A DNA stretch of 64,000 nucleotides from Phenylobacterium sp. (GCF_004799515.1 NZ_SSMX01000029.1:1-64000); one strand, 5' to 3'; positions 1 to 10,280 are shown, counted from the first letter of the stretch. Program-made: numbers and translations. The notes: a model not told the origin generated them from the sequence alone.

Positions 1-108
1 GGACGTTCATCCGGGGTCTCCCGGTTAGAGGTTGGAGCTTCGCAACCCCACTCTCTCAACCCGATCCCGGGTGAACAACCTTCGTAGCTTCGACACCTAG
101 GCCGCGCC
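1..108. other. Window-edge intergenic segment, no gene seen
   Basis: I see no supportable coding region or RNA gene here. The stretch contains short imperfect inverted repeats (GGTTG and CAACC either side of GAGCTTCG) and lies downstream of the minus-strand TPR gene, so it may contain its 3' end or transcription stop. No U-tract terminator is visible. Confidence 0.4.
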
Positions 109-1818
109 TCAGCCACCGGCGCGGGCGTGGACCAGGCGGGTGAAGGCCTCGCGGATCGGCGGCACGTGGCGATGCTTGGCCACGGCCGTCGCCGGATCGT
201 CCAGGTGCAGCAGGACGGTGGCGTTGGCCTCGAACAGCAGCAGCTCGCCGTTGGCGGTCATGGCGCAGTCCACACCGCCGTAGTCGAGGTCAAGGCGGCG
301 GGCGGCTTCGTCCGCGGCGGCGGCCGCGACGGGTCCGAAGACGCCCCGCCAGTCGTCGAGGAACCGCTCTTCCTCGGCCAGCTTCCAGGGCGAGCGGGCC
401 ATCTCGGCGCGCCAGTAGTGCAGCAGCCAGTGCTCGCCGATCGCCAGGTGGAACGGGAAGACCTGCCGGTCGACGAAGATCAGCCGGTACTTGCGCCAGG
501 CGCCGTCGGGCGAGCGGAAGTCGTGGAAGGGGACGGCCAGCAGGCGCTCCGCCGGGGCCTGCGCCAGATAGGCCTCGCGGTCCGCCTCGCTGTCCAGGCG
601 CACGAGGCTCTCGCCGCCGTGGTCGCCGGCGGGGCGCACCAGGATCGGCGCCTTCAGCGGAAAAGCGGCCAGGTCGCCCGGCGTCAGCGGCGTCACCGGC
701 GGGACGACCAGGCCCGGGACGCCGGCGAACAGGGCCTGCGCTCCATCGCGGCCGGTCTTCAGGATGCTGCGCGGCGGGTTGATCACGGGCTTGCCGAGGT
801 CGGCGCAAAAGGCCTCGGCGGCGGCCAGCTGGCCCCAGTCGCGATGGATGTCGGCCAGCGTGCTGAACACCGCCCCGGCGCTGGCCAGCTCGGCGGGATC
901 GACCGTCCCCAGCGGGCCGTCGGCCTCACCCGGCGTCAGCAGGCTGACCGACAGGGTGGAAAAGCTCTCAGGATCCACCAGGTAGCGGGTGGGCGTGTGG
1001 CCGGCGCCCACCGCGCCCAGCAGCACCAGGGTGTCGCGCGCCGCACGGGGCGGTCCGCGCCGTTGGACCCCCGCGCGCCGGGCCATGCCGTTGCGCAGGG
1101 CCAGGGCGTCCGGCGCGCGGCCCAGGCGGTCGAGCAGGCGGGCGAACTGCTCCAGGGTGGGGTTGTCCGCATGGCCGGCGGCGATGTTGGCGCGCACGCA
1201 GGCCTCCGCCTCCGCCAGCCGGCCGGCCCGGGCTGCGGCCCGCACCAGGGACGAGATCAGCGAGACGCGGACGTCCTCCGTGCTGGGATCGTTGGCCGCC
1301 AGGGCCCCGACGAGGGCGTCGACCGCCTCGCCGAACCGGCCCTCGTCCAGCAGCACCATGCCGCGGTTGCCCACCGGCGCGTGATAGGCCGGGTCGAGCG
1401 CGATGGCCCGGTCGAGCGCCGCCAGCGCCTCGGTCCGCCGCCCCAGCCTGTGCAGGGAGACGCCTAGGTCGTTGTGGATCGGAGCCAGGTCCGGGCGTTC
1501 CTCGGCGGCGCGGGCGAAGGCTTCGGCGGCGGCGGCCTCGTCGCCCTGGCGCGCGCGCAGCCGGCCCAGCGCCTGCAGGCTGGCCGCATTGCGCGGGCGC
1601 AGCGCCAGGTGGCGCAGCAGCACCGCTTCGCCCTCCGCCGCGTCCGGCCCGTCGGCCAGGATCAGGGCCAGGAGCCCCAGCGCGTCAGGCTGATCGGGAT
1701 GTTGCGCCAGGATCCCGCGGTAGCCCGCCTCCGCCTCCGCCAGGCGGCCCTGGGTGTGGTCGGTGAGGGCCCGGCGCAGGCGCGCGGCCGTCTCCTCGGC
1801 GGAAAGGGGCGCTGTCAT
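109..1818 (-). CDS. TPR-repeat protein with C-terminal ATP-grasp-like domain
   Basis: This is a 569-residue cytoplasmic protein with no signal peptide or membrane segment. Residues from about 15 to 250 are tandem 34-residue tetratricopeptide helices, including the typical 'APIHNDLGVSLHRLGR' and 'YHAPVGNRGMVLLDEG' repeats. The last 250 residues look like an ATP-grasp ligase fold: 'LVRPAGDHGGESL' resembles the nucleotide-binding loop, and 'LFEANATVLLH' resembles the acidic metal-binding strand near the end. The TPR part probably docks a partner and the ATP-grasp part would ligate or modify a peptide or amine, but the substrate cannot be read from the sequence. The stop of the upstream hydrolase gene is 9 bp away, so the two are probably co-transcribed. 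The domain calls are family inference and no substrate is proposed. Confidence 0.85.
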   Translation of the reverse strand: MTAPLSAEETAARLRRALTDHTQGRLAEAEAGYRGILAQHPDQPDALGLLALILADGPDAAEGEAVLLRHLALRPRNAASLQALGRLRARQGDEAAAAEAFARAAEERPDLAPIHNDLGVSLHRLGRRTEALAALDRAIALDPAYHAPVGNRGMVLLDEGRFGEAVDALVGALAANDPSTEDVRVSLISSLVRAAARAGRLAEAEACVRANIAAGHADNPTLEQFARLLDRLGRAPDALALRNGMARRAGVQRRGPPRAARDTLVLLGAVGAGHTPTRYLVDPESFSTLSVSLLTPGEADGPLGTVDPAELASAGAVFSTLADIHRDWGQLAAAEAFCADLGKPVINPPRSILKTGRDGAQALFAGVPGLVVPPVTPLTPGDLAAFPLKAPILVRPAGDHGGESLVRLDSEADREAYLAQAPAERLLAVPFHDFRSPDGAWRKYRLIFVDRQVFPFHLAIGEHWLLHYWRAEMARSPWKLAEEERFLDDWRGVFGPVAAAAADEAARRLDLDYGGVDCAMTANGELLLFEANATVLLHLDDPATAVAKHRHVPPIREAFTRLVHARAGG

Positions 1819-1827
1819 GGCCCCAGC

Positions 1828-2622
1828 CTACGCCGCGCCCGTCCGCGCCCGGAAGAACTGGATCACGCGCTGCTCGGCGGCCTTGGTGGGGCCGCTCTCC
1901 TTCAGGTGCAGGGTGAGCACCGAGTGCGGCGGGATGAACGACGGCTGGGCGTCTTCGTCCTCCAGCTCGATGGCCTCGAAGCGGTCGCCGAAGGTCTTCT
2001 TGAACATCTCGAAGCGGGCGTCGGGGACCAGCTCGTCGCTCTTGAAGCGCAGGCCGATCATCGAGAGGTCCTCCTCTTCGAAGCGGCGCTTGGCGCAGGC
2101 GATCTCCGCGGGCGACGCGTCGGTGGCCCCGGCACGCGTCTTCGAGCCGGTCGCCGCCGGCATGGAGGGCTGCGACAGCACCGGCGCCACTACCGAGGGC
2201 TCGGTCATCATGGCGAGCGCGAAGCCGCCGGTGAAGCACATGCCGACCGCGCCCACGCCCTTGCCGCCGCACTCGTCGTGCGCCTGCCGCGCCAGCGCGC
2301 GCAGCCAGTCGACGATCGGGCTCGACTTGTCGCCGGACCAGACGAAGAACTCGCGCCGGATGCAGATCGCCCCCAGCATGGAGCGCAGCGCATAGTTGCG
2401 GCTGGCCGGCCGCCCCGGCTCGCCGAACAGGCTGGGCAGGAAGACCGTCATGCCCGCCTCCGCCACCCGCTCGCCGAAGCGGATCACCAGTGGGTGCAGG
2501 CCCGGCATCTCATGGATGACGATCACCGCCGGCCCGTGGCCCTTGCGCCAGACCGGCCGCGTCCACGGTCCGGCGGTGAACTCGGACTTCGTCCAGCCGG
2601 CCAGCGCGTCTTCGTATGCCAT
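1828..2622 (-). CDS. Dienelactone hydrolase family protein
   Basis: This 264-residue alpha/beta hydrolase is of the dienelactone hydrolase type, a family that hydrolyses lactones and esters with a Cys-His-Asp triad. The nucleophile elbow 'GMCFTGGFAL' is clear and places cysteine at the active-site position. An acidic residue in 'LRFKSDELVPDARFE' fits the Asp position. The family's usual HGF histidine motif is not obvious; the nearest candidate is the His of 'FIPPHSVLT'. There is no signal peptide, so the enzyme is cytoplasmic. The gene precedes the TPR/ATP-grasp gene on the same strand with a 9-bp gap. The substrate is unknown; the gene context does not suggest aromatic degradation. Confidence 0.85.
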   Translation of the reverse strand: MAYEDALAGWTKSEFTAGPWTRPVWRKGHGPAVIVIHEMPGLHPLVIRFGERVAEAGMTVFLPSLFGEPGRPASRNYALRSMLGAICIRREFFVWSGDKSSPIVDWLRALARQAHDECGGKGVGAVGMCFTGGFALAMMTEPSVVAPVLSQPSMPAATGSKTRAGATDASPAEIACAKRRFEEEDLSMIGLRFKSDELVPDARFEMFKKTFGDRFEAIELEDEDAQPSFIPPHSVLTLHLKESGPTKAAEQRVIQFFRARTGAA

Positions 2623-2658
2623 CTCAGCCCCCGCCTCAGGTGACGGAGCTTAGGCCGA

Positions 2659-3159
2659 TCAGAGCTTCAGGCGCAGCATGGAACTGTCGCCCTCGAAGCC
2701 GGTCAGCTTCCAGACCCCCTGCTCCTTGGTGAACATCAGGAGGCAGGGGCCGTCCTTCTTCTTGGTGGCGCAGACCCGGCCGTCGGGCAGGGTCTTCAGC
2801 GCCTGGGAGATGACGATGGGTCCAGGGATCTGGGTGTCGGCGCGATAGCCGTACTGCTCGGCCACCAGGCGGAAGGTCTTGGGCTGCACCAGGAGCTGGT
2901 CGGCGAGGTCCAGGGTGGACGGCCCGAGCAGGGCGGCCAGGCCCTTCATGGACTTCGACTTGCCGAGCTGGTCCTCGATGGTCGACTGCAGCTGGGCCTT
3001 CAGCGCCGCGTGGTCGACGTGGGCGTCGAAGGCCGCGCGGTCGTTGTCGCGGATCGAGATCAGGAGCGCGTGGACGTCCCCGGCCGCGCCGATCTTCTGG
3101 GCGGTGGCGCAGGCGCTGAGCGCCAGCACCGCGGCGGCGAGCGCCAGGAGGTTGCGCAT
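2659..3159 (-). CDS. DUF2939-like lipoprotein
   Basis: A 166-residue predicted lipoprotein. The N-terminus is a short hydrophobic signal followed by a lipobox, 'LALSACATA', so the mature protein should start at that cysteine and be membrane-anchored in the periplasm. The rest is soluble and helical with an Asp/Lys-rich region ('IEDQLGKSKSMKGLAALLG') and a C-terminal beta-rich end. It resembles DUF2939 proteins, which have no assigned function. It reads in the same direction as the two genes after it but is 36 bp upstream of the hydrolase gene. The family call is moderate; the lipoprotein call is strong. Confidence 0.75.
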   Translation of the reverse strand: MRNLLALAAAVLALSACATAQKIGAAGDVHALLISIRDNDRAAFDAHVDHAALKAQLQSTIEDQLGKSKSMKGLAALLGPSTLDLADQLLVQPKTFRLVAEQYGYRADTQIPGPIVISQALKTLPDGRVCATKKKDGPCLLMFTKEQGVWKLTGFEGDSSMLRLKL

Positions 3160-3239
3160 GGGATGGCCTCGTGCAGCTTCGGCCCGCCGGTATAGGCGCA
3201 GAACGCGGCCACATCACGGCCTGGTTTCCGCGGGCCCGC

Positions 3240-3725
3240 CTAGTCGCGGCCCAGTAAGGCCCCGGCCCAGAGCGCGATGGGCAGGCCGATCAGGAACATG
3301 TGGCCACAGACCTCCTCGACCAGGGCCAGGCCCTTGGGGTTGTTGACCGCATGCACCGCCGAGAGCGGCAGGACGAGGTAGTGCATGAAAAGGTAGATGC
3401 CGATCCCGAACAGCGGCCCGGACACCCAGGCCAGCCGCCGCAGGATCGGCAGCCGCAGCGACGCCAGCACGAAGATCGCCGCAGCCACGATCAGGATGAG
3501 GTAGTGCGAGGCGATGCCGACAACCTCGACTGTCGGCGGCATGGTCTTGACCGCCGCGCCATACCAGCCGCGGGCGATGGCCTTGGCCACCCCGCTTGCC
3601 GTGCCGTGGTAGATCAGCAGAGCCGCGAAGAGGTCGAAGGTCGCGGCCATGAAGCCGCCGCCCAGGACGGCGGCGACGATGGCGGTGGGCGTGCGCTCGG
3701 CGACGGCGGTGGGCATGGTGGCCAT
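3240..3725 (-). CDS. Four-helix integral membrane protein, unknown function
   Basis: A 161-residue protein dominated by four hydrophobic segments, roughly at residues 17-40, 65-88, 95-120 and 135-155, with short polar loops. I chose the start at MATMPTAV because GGGGAA lies about 7 bases before it. A start 12 codons earlier (MMGSPHKN) has no visible ribosome binding site. I recognise no catalytic motif, and similar proteins are annotated only as hypothetical membrane proteins. The gene stands alone between the lipoprotein gene and a structured repeat. Role unknown. Confidence 0.7.
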   Translation of the reverse strand: MATMPTAVAERTPTAIVAAVLGGGFMAATFDLFAALLIYHGTASGVAKAIARGWYGAAVKTMPPTVEVVGIASHYLILIVAAAIFVLASLRLPILRRLAWVSGPLFGIGIYLFMHYLVLPLSAVHAVNNPKGLALVEEVCGHMFLIGLPIALWAGALLGRD

Positions 3726-3880
3726 GGGCGGTTCCCCGTTCTTGTGGGGTGAGCCCATCATGGCGGTGCAGACTTGGCCTCAAGGATGCGACGAGCGGCG
3801 GGGTGGAGGCCACGAAGCGGCGGGTCGCCGCGGCTGATGGAGTCCCGTCTCGCATCCGTCGGGATGCTGGATAGCCCTGA

Positions 3881-4016
3881 ACTCCATGGTTGATTGCGAG
3901 CTTGGGCCTCTCGGCAAGTCAAGGACGCGCCTTAAGGCGCGCCGCGGAGCGGCTGGCTTCGCCAGTCCTTGAGTTGCCGAGAGGCCCAAGCAAATCTGGC
4001 CGCCATGGACTTAAGG
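3881..4016. repeat. Structured intergenic repeat, copy A (three-hairpin palindrome)
   Basis: Outer arms 3901-3926 and 3965-3990 are complementary over 26 positions with one mismatch. Inside lie a perfect palindrome at 3926-3941 and a CTGGC-TTC-GCCAG hairpin at 3952-3964. The ends carry an imperfect terminal inverted repeat (CTGAACTCCATGG against CTTAAGTCCATGG). A second copy at 10441-10580 keeps the same architecture and short blocks (TCAAGGAC, CCGCGGAGCG, GTCCTTGAG, TGGCCGCCATG) but has different stem sequences. It lies between the membrane-protein gene and the infB terminator. Confidence 0.85.
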
Positions 4017-4064
4017 CGCAGTCTGTTCAGGACCGGTGTTTCAGACCGAAGGCGGCCGCCCAAG

Positions 4065-4093
4065 AAAAAGCCCCGGAGGTTCGCTCCGGGGCT
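4065..4093 (-). terminator. Intrinsic terminator of the rimP-nusA-ylxR-infB operon
   Basis: On the minus strand, AGCCCCGGAG pairs with CTCCGGGGCT around a 5-base loop and is followed by a run of five T. It lies about 30 bases past the infB stop. It marks the operon end, so no rbfA or truB follows infB here. Confidence 0.9.
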
Positions 4094-4123
4094 CGATCGT
4101 CTCGGCCGTGACGGCGCGCGCCG

Positions 4124-7100
4124 TTACAGCGTCCGCCGCACCTCTTCGAGGGTGAAGCACTCGATGGTGTCGCCAGGCTTGATGTCCTGGAAGCCCTGGA
4201 AGGCCATGCCGCACTCCTGGCCAGACTGCACCTCGTTGACCTCGTCCTTGAAGCGCTTGAGCGTCTGCAGGACGCCGAGCTCCAGGATGACCACGTCGTC
4301 GCGGACGATCCGCACGCGCGCGCCCTTGCGCACCACGCCCTCGGTGACCCGGCAGCCGGCGACACGGCCGACTTTGGAGATATCGAAAGCCTGCAGCACC
4401 TCGGCATTGCCGAGGAAGGTTTCGCGCTGGATCGGCGCCAGCATGCCGGAGAGCACGCCTTTGATGTCGTCGATCAGGTCGTAGATGATCGCGTAGTAGC
4501 GGATCTCGACGCCTTCGCGCTCGGCCAAGTCGCGGGCCTGTTTCGAGGCGCGGACGTTGAAGCCGAGGATCGGCGAACCCGCCCCCTTGGCCAGCATGAC
4601 GTCGCTTTCGCTGATCGCGCCGGCGCCCGACAGGATGATCCGCGCACGGACCTCGTCGGTGGCGAGCTTGTCGAGGCTGCCCACGATGGCTTCGGCGGAC
4701 CCCTGCACGTCGGCCTTGATGATAACCGGCAGCTCACTGACCTTCTTATCGGTGATCTTGGCCATCATGTCGGCGAGCGAGGCGCCCTGGACCGGAGCCC
4801 CGGCCTTCTCGCGCTTCAAACGGGTGCGGTAGTCGGTGAGCTCGCGGGCGCGGGCCTCGTTCTCCACCACGGCGAAGGGCTCGCCCGGATCGGGGGTGCC
4901 GTCGAGGCCGAGGATCTCCACCGGCGTCGAAGGCGTGGCCTCCTTCACCTGTTCCTCGCGCTCATTCAGCAGCGCGCGGACCCGGCCCCAGCTCGCGCCG
5001 GCCACCACGATGTCGCCGCGCTTCAGGGTGCCGCGCTTGACGAGGACGGTGGACACCGCGCCGCGTCCGCGGTCGAGCTTGGCCTCGATCACCACGCCGT
5101 CGGCGGTGCGGTCGGGGTTGGCCTTCAGGTCGAGGACCTCGGCCTGCAGCAGGATGTTCTCGATCAGGTCGTCGAGGCCCAGCTTCTGGGTCGCGGAGAC
5201 CTCCACCACCTGGGTTTCGCCACCCAGGCTTTCCACCACAATCTCGTGCTGCAGGAGCTCGTTGATCACCCGCGTCGGGTCGGCGTCCGGCTTGTCGATC
5301 TTGTTGATCGCCACGATGATCGGCGCGCCGGCGGCCTTGGCGTGATTGATGGCCTCGATGGTCTGGGGCATCACCCCGTCGTCGGCGGCCACCACCAGCA
5401 CCACGATGTCGGTGACGTTCGCGCCCCGCATCCGCATGGCCGAGAAGGCCGCGTGGCCCGGGGTGTCGAGGAAGGTGACGCGCTCGCCGTCCTTCAGCCT
5501 CACCTGATAGGCGCCGATGTGCTGGGTGATGCCGCCATGCTCGCCCGACACCACGTCGGTGGAGCGCAGCGCGTCCAGAAGGCTGGTCTTGCCGTGGTCG
5601 ACGTGGCCCATGATGGTGACCACCGGGGGCCGCGGGACCAGATGGTCGTCCACGTCCTCGCCGCCGATGAAGCCCTCTTCGACGTCGGCCTCGGAGACGC
5701 GCTTCACCGTGTGGCCGAATTCGGTGGCCACCAGTTCGGCGGTGTCGTTGTCGATGACGTCGTTGATCTTCAGCATCACGCCCTGACGCATCAGGAACTT
5801 GATGACCTCGGCGCCGCGGGTGGCCATGCGGTTGGCGAGCTCGCCCACCGTGATCACGTCGGGGATGACCACTTCGCGCGCGGCGCGGGCCTGCTCCTGG
5901 CTGCCGCCCTTGCGCTTTTCGCGTTCGCGCTCGCGGGCCCGGCGGACCGAGGCCAGGGAGCGCATCCGGTCGACGGCGCCCTCATCGTCACCGGCCACGG
6001 CCTGGATGGTCAGGCGGCCTTCGCGGCGTTGCGGCGCGCCTTTGGCGCGGCTGATCGCCTTGGAGGGCGCGGCCTCGCCACGGCGGCGGTCGTCGTCGTC
6101 GGGACGGCGGTCGAGGTTGGCGCTGCCGGGGCGCGGAGCCTGGCGGGCGGCGCGCTGAATCTCCGGCGTGGCCGGCGGGGCGGCGGGGCCGAGGCGCGGG
6201 CCGCCGGGGCCACGGGCGCCAGCGGGACCGCCGGGACGCGGGCCCGCCGGACGCGGCGCGACCGCCGAATAGCGCACAGTGTCCCCGGCGGGGCGCGGGG
6301 CGCGGTCGTCGCGCTCCTGGCGCGGCGGGGCGCGGTCGTCGCGGACCGGCCGGCGGTCGTCGTCCGGGCGCGGCGCGCGCTGGTTGAAGTTAGTGTTCTC
6401 GAAGCGGGGCCGTTCCGGACGATAGGTCGTCGTCGACGGCCGGTCGTCGCGGCGGTCGGCCGACGGCTGATAGGTGCGGGTCTGGCCCGGACCGCTCGGC
6501 CCGGTGGAGGCCGGACGCGGCTGGTGCGGGGCGTCCTGGCGCTGGTGCTGTTGCGGCGGCGCCTGGGGCGGAGCGGCGGACGGGGCGGGCGCGGCCGGGG
6601 CGGCGGCGACAACCGGAGCCTGCGGCGGCGGGGCGGCGGGCGGCGGGGGCGCGGCGGGCGTCGGCGCGGGTGCGGCGGCGGCCGGCGTCTGGGCGACCGG
6701 AGCCGCAGCCGGGGCGGCTTGCGGCGCAGGCGCGAGCGCGGGGGCGCGGGCGGCGGCCTCAGCGGCGGCGGCGCGGGCGCGCTCCTCGGCGGCGCGGCGG
6801 TCGGCGGCCTGGCGTTCCTGGGCCGCGTCGATGGCGCGTTGACGCGCAGCGCGCTCCTCGGCGGAGAGGCCGTCGCCGGCCCCGCCGGCGGCCTGGCGCG
6901 GACCCGACGCGGGCGGCGGCGCGGGGCGCGGCTCGAACAGGCGCTTCTCCGCGGCGGAGGGGCCGGCCAAGTTGCCGCCCACCTGCTGATGCGGCCGTGC
7001 GCGCTTGGTCTCGACGACCACCGTCTTGGAACGGCCGTGGCTGAAGCTCTGCTTCACCGTGCCGGCGCTGACCGAACCGGCCCCGCGGGGCTTCAGGGTC

Positions 7101-7159
7101 AGGGGCTGGCGTCCGCCCGGAGGCGGGGGATTACGGCCGCTGTTGTTCTCGTCGCTCAT
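4124..7159 (-). CDS. infB: Translation initiation factor IF-2
   Basis: This is the 1011-residue GTPase that brings formyl-Met-tRNA to the 30S subunit and drives subunit joining. The N-terminal 400 residues are Ala/Pro/Arg-rich and low complexity, a long extension typical of high-GC alphaproteobacteria. An IF2_N module follows at about 430-485. The G domain starts with [11 protein letters not shown] at about 516, with DTPGHAAF and NKIDKPDAD as the G3 and G4 motifs, then beta-barrel domains and the C-terminal fMet-tRNA-binding region. It is the last gene of the rimP operon and is followed directly by a terminator. The ATG at [10 protein letters not shown] is the only sensible start. The call is certain. 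Confidence 0.98.
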   Translation of the reverse strand: MSDENNSGRNPPPPGGRQPLTLKPRGAGSVSAGTVKQSFSHGRSKTVVVETKRARPHQQVGGNLAGPSAAEKRLFEPRPAPPPASGPRQAAGGAGDGLSAEERAARQRAIDAAQERQAADRRAAEERARAAAAEAAARAPALAPAPQAAPAAAPVAQTPAAAAPAPTPAAPPPPAAPPPQAPVVAAAPAAPAPSAAPPQAPPQQHQRQDAPHQPRPASTGPSGPGQTRTYQPSADRRDDRPSTTTYRPERPRFENTNFNQRAPRPDDDRRPVRDDRAPPRQERDDRAPRPAGDTVRYSAVAPRPAGPRPGGPAGARGPGGPRLGPAAPPATPEIQRAARQAPRPGSANLDRRPDDDDRRRGEAAPSKAISRAKGAPQRREGRLTIQAVAGDDEGAVDRMRSLASVRRAREREREKRKGGSQEQARAAREVVIPDVITVGELANRMATRGAEVIKFLMRQGVMLKINDVIDNDTAELVATEFGHTVKRVSEADVEEGFIGGEDVDDHLVPRPPVVTIMGHVDHGKTSLLDALRSTDVVSGEHGGITQHIGAYQVRLKDGERVTFLDTPGHAAFSAMRMRGANVTDIVVLVVAADDGVMPQTIEAINHAKAAGAPIIVAINKIDKPDADPTRVINELLQHEIVVESLGGETQVVEVSATQKLGLDDLIENILLQAEVLDLKANPDRTADGVVIEAKLDRGRGAVSTVLVKRGTLKRGDIVVAGASWGRVRALLNEREEQVKEATPSTPVEILGLDGTPDPGEPFAVVENEARARELTDYRTRLKREKAGAPVQGASLADMMAKITDKKVSELPVIIKADVQGSAEAIVGSLDKLATDEVRARIILSGAGAISESDVMLAKGAGSPILGFNVRASKQARDLAEREGVEIRYYAIIYDLIDDIKGVLSGMLAPIQRETFLGNAEVLQAFDISKVGRVAGCRVTEGVVRKGARVRIVRDDVVILELGVLQTLKRFKDEVNEVQSGQECGMAFQGFQDIKPGDTIECFTLEEVRRTL

Positions 7160-7246
7160 GCGCTCGCTTTACTCGTCGGCCGGCGATCCGGCCAAAGGAC
7201 AGATAACAATGCAAGGCGGCGGGACTTGGGAGGTCCCGGTCGCCTC

Positions 7247-7894
7247 TTAAGGCTCCTCGCGCCAACTCTCAGGAACGAGCGGACAGAAGCCCGACAACCG
7301 GCGGACGTCCTGCGTCCAACGATCGGCGGCTCGCCCCGCAAGGAAGGCGGTGTGTATCACATTCTCCGCGCCCAAGGCCAAACCCAATTCCTCGGCGCCG
7401 AACAGGCCGAAAACCGGCGTGGGCGGAGCGCGTTTGCCGGCCTTGCCGAGGAGCTTGCGGCGGCCGTCCGCGGCGCCGTCCGACGCCTCGATCAGCCATG
7501 CGGCTCGACCGCCCTCGATCGCGGCGGAAACCTTTTCGAATCCGGAAGTAAGGTCGCCGGCGCGCCGCGCAAGCCCCAGGCCCGACAAAAGCCGGCGTTT
7601 CAGCAAGGATTCCACAAGCTTGACCAAATCCGGGGGCGCCTGGACCTTGGCCTTGGCGGCGCGGGCGAACAGGCCCTTCTTCGCCGCCGCCTCCAAGGAG
7701 GCCGCGTCCGCGGCGACCCACAGGCCGCGCCCGGGCAGCTTGCGCGCCAGGTCCGGGACCACGGTCCCGTCCGGCCCGGCGACGAAGCGGATCAGCGCCG
7801 CCTCGTCCATCACCTCGCCGGAGACAATGTCCCGCCGCTCGCGCGAAGCCTCGGCGAGGGTGGCGGGCTTGGCCGTGTCGAAACGGGCCTGCAT
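7247..7894 (-). CDS. YlxR-family RNA-binding protein (DUF448 plus L7Ae-like)
   Basis: A 215-residue protein encoded between nusA and infB, the standard place for YlxR/DUF448. Residues 15-60 hold the family pattern, with an Arg-rich start, 'LIRFVAGPDGTVVPDL' and 'KLPGRGLWV'. Residues about 90-180 look like an L7Ae-type RNA-binding fold ('GLARRAGDLTSGFEKV'), a fusion common in alphaproteobacteria. YlxR proteins bind nucleic acid and have been linked to transcription and RNase P in some bacteria; the precise job here is inferred. The gap to infB is 87 bp and to nusA 27 bp, consistent with one transcript. Confidence 0.92.
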   Translation of the reverse strand: MQARFDTAKPATLAEASRERRDIVSGEVMDEAALIRFVAGPDGTVVPDLARKLPGRGLWVAADAASLEAAAKKGLFARAAKAKVQAPPDLVKLVESLLKRRLLSGLGLARRAGDLTSGFEKVSAAIEGGRAAWLIEASDGAADGRRKLLGKAGKRAPPTPVFGLFGAEELGLALGAENVIHTAFLAGRAADRWTQDVRRLSGFCPLVPESWREEP

Positions 7895-7921
7895 GGTCCG
7901 TCACCCTCGCGCGCTCAGCCC

Positions 7922-9625
7922 TCAGGCGTCGCGCGCTTCCCCTTCGAGTTCGGCTTCGGCGAAGGCCTCGGTCTCTTCAATGGGCTCGTCCTCGATTTCA
8001 GGTTCCAATTCCGGTTCCGGCGGAGCCTCGATCCAGCCCATGGCCACGCGGGCGCGCATGATCAGCGCCTCCGCATCGGCCGGCTCCAGGCCGAAGGCCT
8101 CGAGGATGCCGGTCTCGCGGACCCGTTCGCCGTTCTTGGTCTCGAACCAGCCGCGCAGGTCGTCGGGGACCAGGTCCGCCAGGTCCTCGACCGTCTTCAC
8201 GCCGCCTTCGCCGAGCGCCACGGCGATCGGCAGGGTGACGCCTTCGATCTCCAAGAGGCCGTCCTCGACGCCCAGCTCGACGCGCTTGGCGTCGTATTCG
8301 GCGGCGATCTTGTCCAGGAAGTCGGTGGCCCGGGCCTGGATCTCGGCGCCGGTGTCCTCGTCGAAGCCCTCGATGGAGGCGATTTCCGAGACGTCGACAT
8401 AGGCCACGTCCTCGACGGTGGCGAAGCCCTCGGTAACCAGCAGCTGGGCGATGACCTCGTCCACGTCCAGGGCTTCCTGGAAGAGAGCCGTGCGCTCGGC
8501 GAACTCGCGCTGGCGGCGCTCGCTCTCCTGGCTCTCGGTCATGATGTCGATCTGCCAGCCGGTCAGTTGGCTGGCGAGACGCACGTTCTGGCCGCGGCGG
8601 CCGATGGCCAGCGACAGCTGCTCGTCCGGCACCACCACCTCGACGCGTTCGTCCTCCTCGTCCATCACCACCTTGGAGACTTCCGCCGGGGCCAGCGCGT
8701 TGACGATGAAGGTCGCCTCGTCCGGGCTCCATTGGATGATGTCGATCTTCTCGCCCTGCAGCTCGGCCACCACCGCCTGCACGCGCGAGCCGCGCATGCC
8801 GACGCAGGCGCCGACCGGGTCGATGGATGAGTCGTTGGAGACCACCGCCATCTTGGCGCGGCTGCCCGGGTCCCGGGCGACGGCGCGGATCTCGATGACC
8901 CCGTCGTAGACCTCCGGCACCTCCTGGGCGAACAGCTTGGCCATGAAGCCGCCGTGCGCGCGGCTGAGCAGGATCTGCGGGCCCTTGGTCTCGCGGCGGA
9001 CGTCGTAGATGTAGCAGCGGATGCGGTCGCCGATGTTGAAGTTCTCGCGCGGGATCGACTGGTCGCGCCGGGCGATGCCTTCGCCGCGGCCCAGGTCGAC
9101 GACGATGTTGCCGTATTCGACGCGCTTGACCGTGCCGTTGACGATCTCGCCCACCCGGTCCTTGTACTCTTCGTACTGGCGCTCGCGCTCGGCTTCGCGG
9201 ACCTTTCCGGTCACCACCTGGCGGGCCATCTGGGTCTGCACCCGGCCGAATTCGAAGGGCGGCAGGACCTCTTCGTAGGTCTTGCCGATGGCGGCGTCCT
9301 TGTCGTTCCGCTTGGCGTCGGAGAGGCGGATGATGCCCACCGGCTCGTCGGCCGGGACCTCATTGCCCTCTTCGTCGGTGACCATGCCGAAGCTGGCGTC
9401 GTCGGCGACCACGGTCTGGACGCGCTTGACGGTGACTTCGCCGGTCTTCTGGTCGATGTGGACGCGGATGTCGTGCTCGGCGCCATAGCGGGCGCGGGCG
9501 CCCTTCTGGATGGCTTCCTCGATCGCCTCGATGACGATCTCGCGGTCGATGGACTTCTCCCGCGCGACCGCGTCGGCGATCTGCAGGAGTTCAAGCCGGT
9601 TGGCGGAAATGCCGGTCAGGCTCAT
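7922..9625 (-). CDS. nusA: Transcription termination/antitermination factor NusA
   Basis: This 567-residue RNA polymerase-binding factor controls pausing, termination and antitermination. It has the N-terminal RNAP-binding domain (starting '[20 protein letters not shown]'), an S1 domain at about 155-205 ('[16 protein letters not shown]') and two KH domains at about 255-370 ('[15 protein letters not shown]', '[16 protein letters not shown]'). Helix-hairpin-helix-like repeats and a strongly acidic tail rich in Glu and Pro follow. The operon order rimP-nusA-ylxR-infB is conserved. NusA may act on the hairpin in its own operon leader (10212-10241), a plausible feedback point. Confidence 0.98.
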   Translation of the reverse strand: MSLTGISANRLELLQIADAVAREKSIDREIVIEAIEEAIQKGARARYGAEHDIRVHIDQKTGEVTVKRVQTVVADDASFGMVTDEEGNEVPADEPVGIIRLSDAKRNDKDAAIGKTYEEVLPPFEFGRVQTQMARQVVTGKVREAERERQYEEYKDRVGEIVNGTVKRVEYGNIVVDLGRGEGIARRDQSIPRENFNIGDRIRCYIYDVRRETKGPQILLSRAHGGFMAKLFAQEVPEVYDGVIEIRAVARDPGSRAKMAVVSNDSSIDPVGACVGMRGSRVQAVVAELQGEKIDIIQWSPDEATFIVNALAPAEVSKVVMDEEDERVEVVVPDEQLSLAIGRRGQNVRLASQLTGWQIDIMTESQESERRQREFAERTALFQEALDVDEVIAQLLVTEGFATVEDVAYVDVSEIASIEGFDEDTGAEIQARATDFLDKIAAEYDAKRVELGVEDGLLEIEGVTLPIAVALGEGGVKTVEDLADLVPDDLRGWFETKNGERVRETGILEAFGLEPADAEALIMRARVAMGWIEAPPEPELEPEIEDEPIEETEAFAEAELEGEARDA

Positions 9626-9637
9626 GGGGTCTTCCTC

Positions 9638-10186
9638 TTACTCGGATGTCTGTTGGTCGGAATTGGATGTGAGGCGCTGGGCCCGCGCCTGCGCGCCCCG
9701 CTCCAGAAGTTTGTCGGTCAGCACGAGCTTGGCCTCGGTGATCCAGGCGAAGGGCACGAGCGCGGTGGCTTCCTCGCCCTCCAGGTCGATGGCCACGGCC
9801 TCGTCCTCGACGCCGGCCAGAACGCCCTTGAAGCGCTTGCGGCCCTCGGCCAGGCGGTCGAGTTCGAGCCGCGCCTCGTGGCCCTCGTAGGTGGCGAAGT
9901 CCGCCAGCCGGGTCAGTGGCCGGTCGACGCCGGGCGAGGAGACCTCAAGGGTGTATTCGCCGGCGATCGGGTCGGCGGCGTCCATCACCTCGGAGATCGC
10001 GCGGCTGAGCCGCGCGCAATCCTCGACGTTCATGTCGCCGTCCTCGGGCCGCTCGGCCATGACCTGCAGCCGCCGCGCATGCTCGCCGCCCATCAGCCGC
10101 AGGCGCACGATGGCGTAGCCCGCCGCCTCGGCCACGGGGTCGAGCAGCTCCAGCAGTCCCTGGTCTTCGGCGGTCTTCCCACGCAT
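9638..10186 (-). CDS. rimP: Ribosome maturation factor RimP
   Basis: This 182-residue protein is needed for 30S subunit maturation. The N-terminal half has the RimP pattern '[18 protein letters not shown]' and '[19 protein letters not shown]', then '[15 protein letters not shown]', the most conserved family signature. I chose the ATG of [11 protein letters not shown] longer in-frame reading would cross the leader hairpin and promoter at 10212-10309 and has no family similarity there. It is the first gene of the operon, 12 bp before nusA. No clean Shine-Dalgarno is visible; the sequence just upstream can pair with the leader hairpin. Confidence 0.96.
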   Translation of the reverse strand: MRGKTAEDQGLLELLDPVAEAAGYAIVRLRLMGGEHARRLQVMAERPEDGDMNVEDCARLSRAISEVMDAADPIAGEYTLEVSSPGVDRPLTRLADFATYEGHEARLELDRLAEGRKRFKGVLAGVEDEAVAIDLEGEEATALVPFAWITEAKLVLTDKLLERGAQARAQRLTSNSDQQTSE

Positions 10187-10211
10187 GGGCTTCGGCCTGG
10201 CTCCGGCAAAG

Positions 10212-10241
10212 AAAAAAGCGGCCGGGCCGGAGCCCGCCGCT
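10212..10241 (-). terminator. Leader hairpin with U-tract before rimP (putative attenuator)
   Basis: On the minus strand AGCGGC pairs with GCCGCT and GGGC with GCCC around a 4-base loop, followed at once by TTTTTT. This has the form of a strong intrinsic terminator. It sits about 30 nt after the predicted transcription start and about 25 nt before the rimP ATG. Bases 10226-10234 can instead pair perfectly with 10199-10207, just upstream of the start codon, so two exclusive structures are possible. Confidence 0.75.
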
Positions 10242-10280
10242 CGTAGGCGCCATACAGCGCAAACGGACGATGTTGAGGGG

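Noticed and set aside
5246..8830. Very long open frame on the plus strand opposite infB, ylxR and nusA
   Set aside because: It is antisense to three certain genes. Its composition (His, Asp, Leu, Val, Gly rich) is what GC-rich codons give when read backwards, and it shows no domain.
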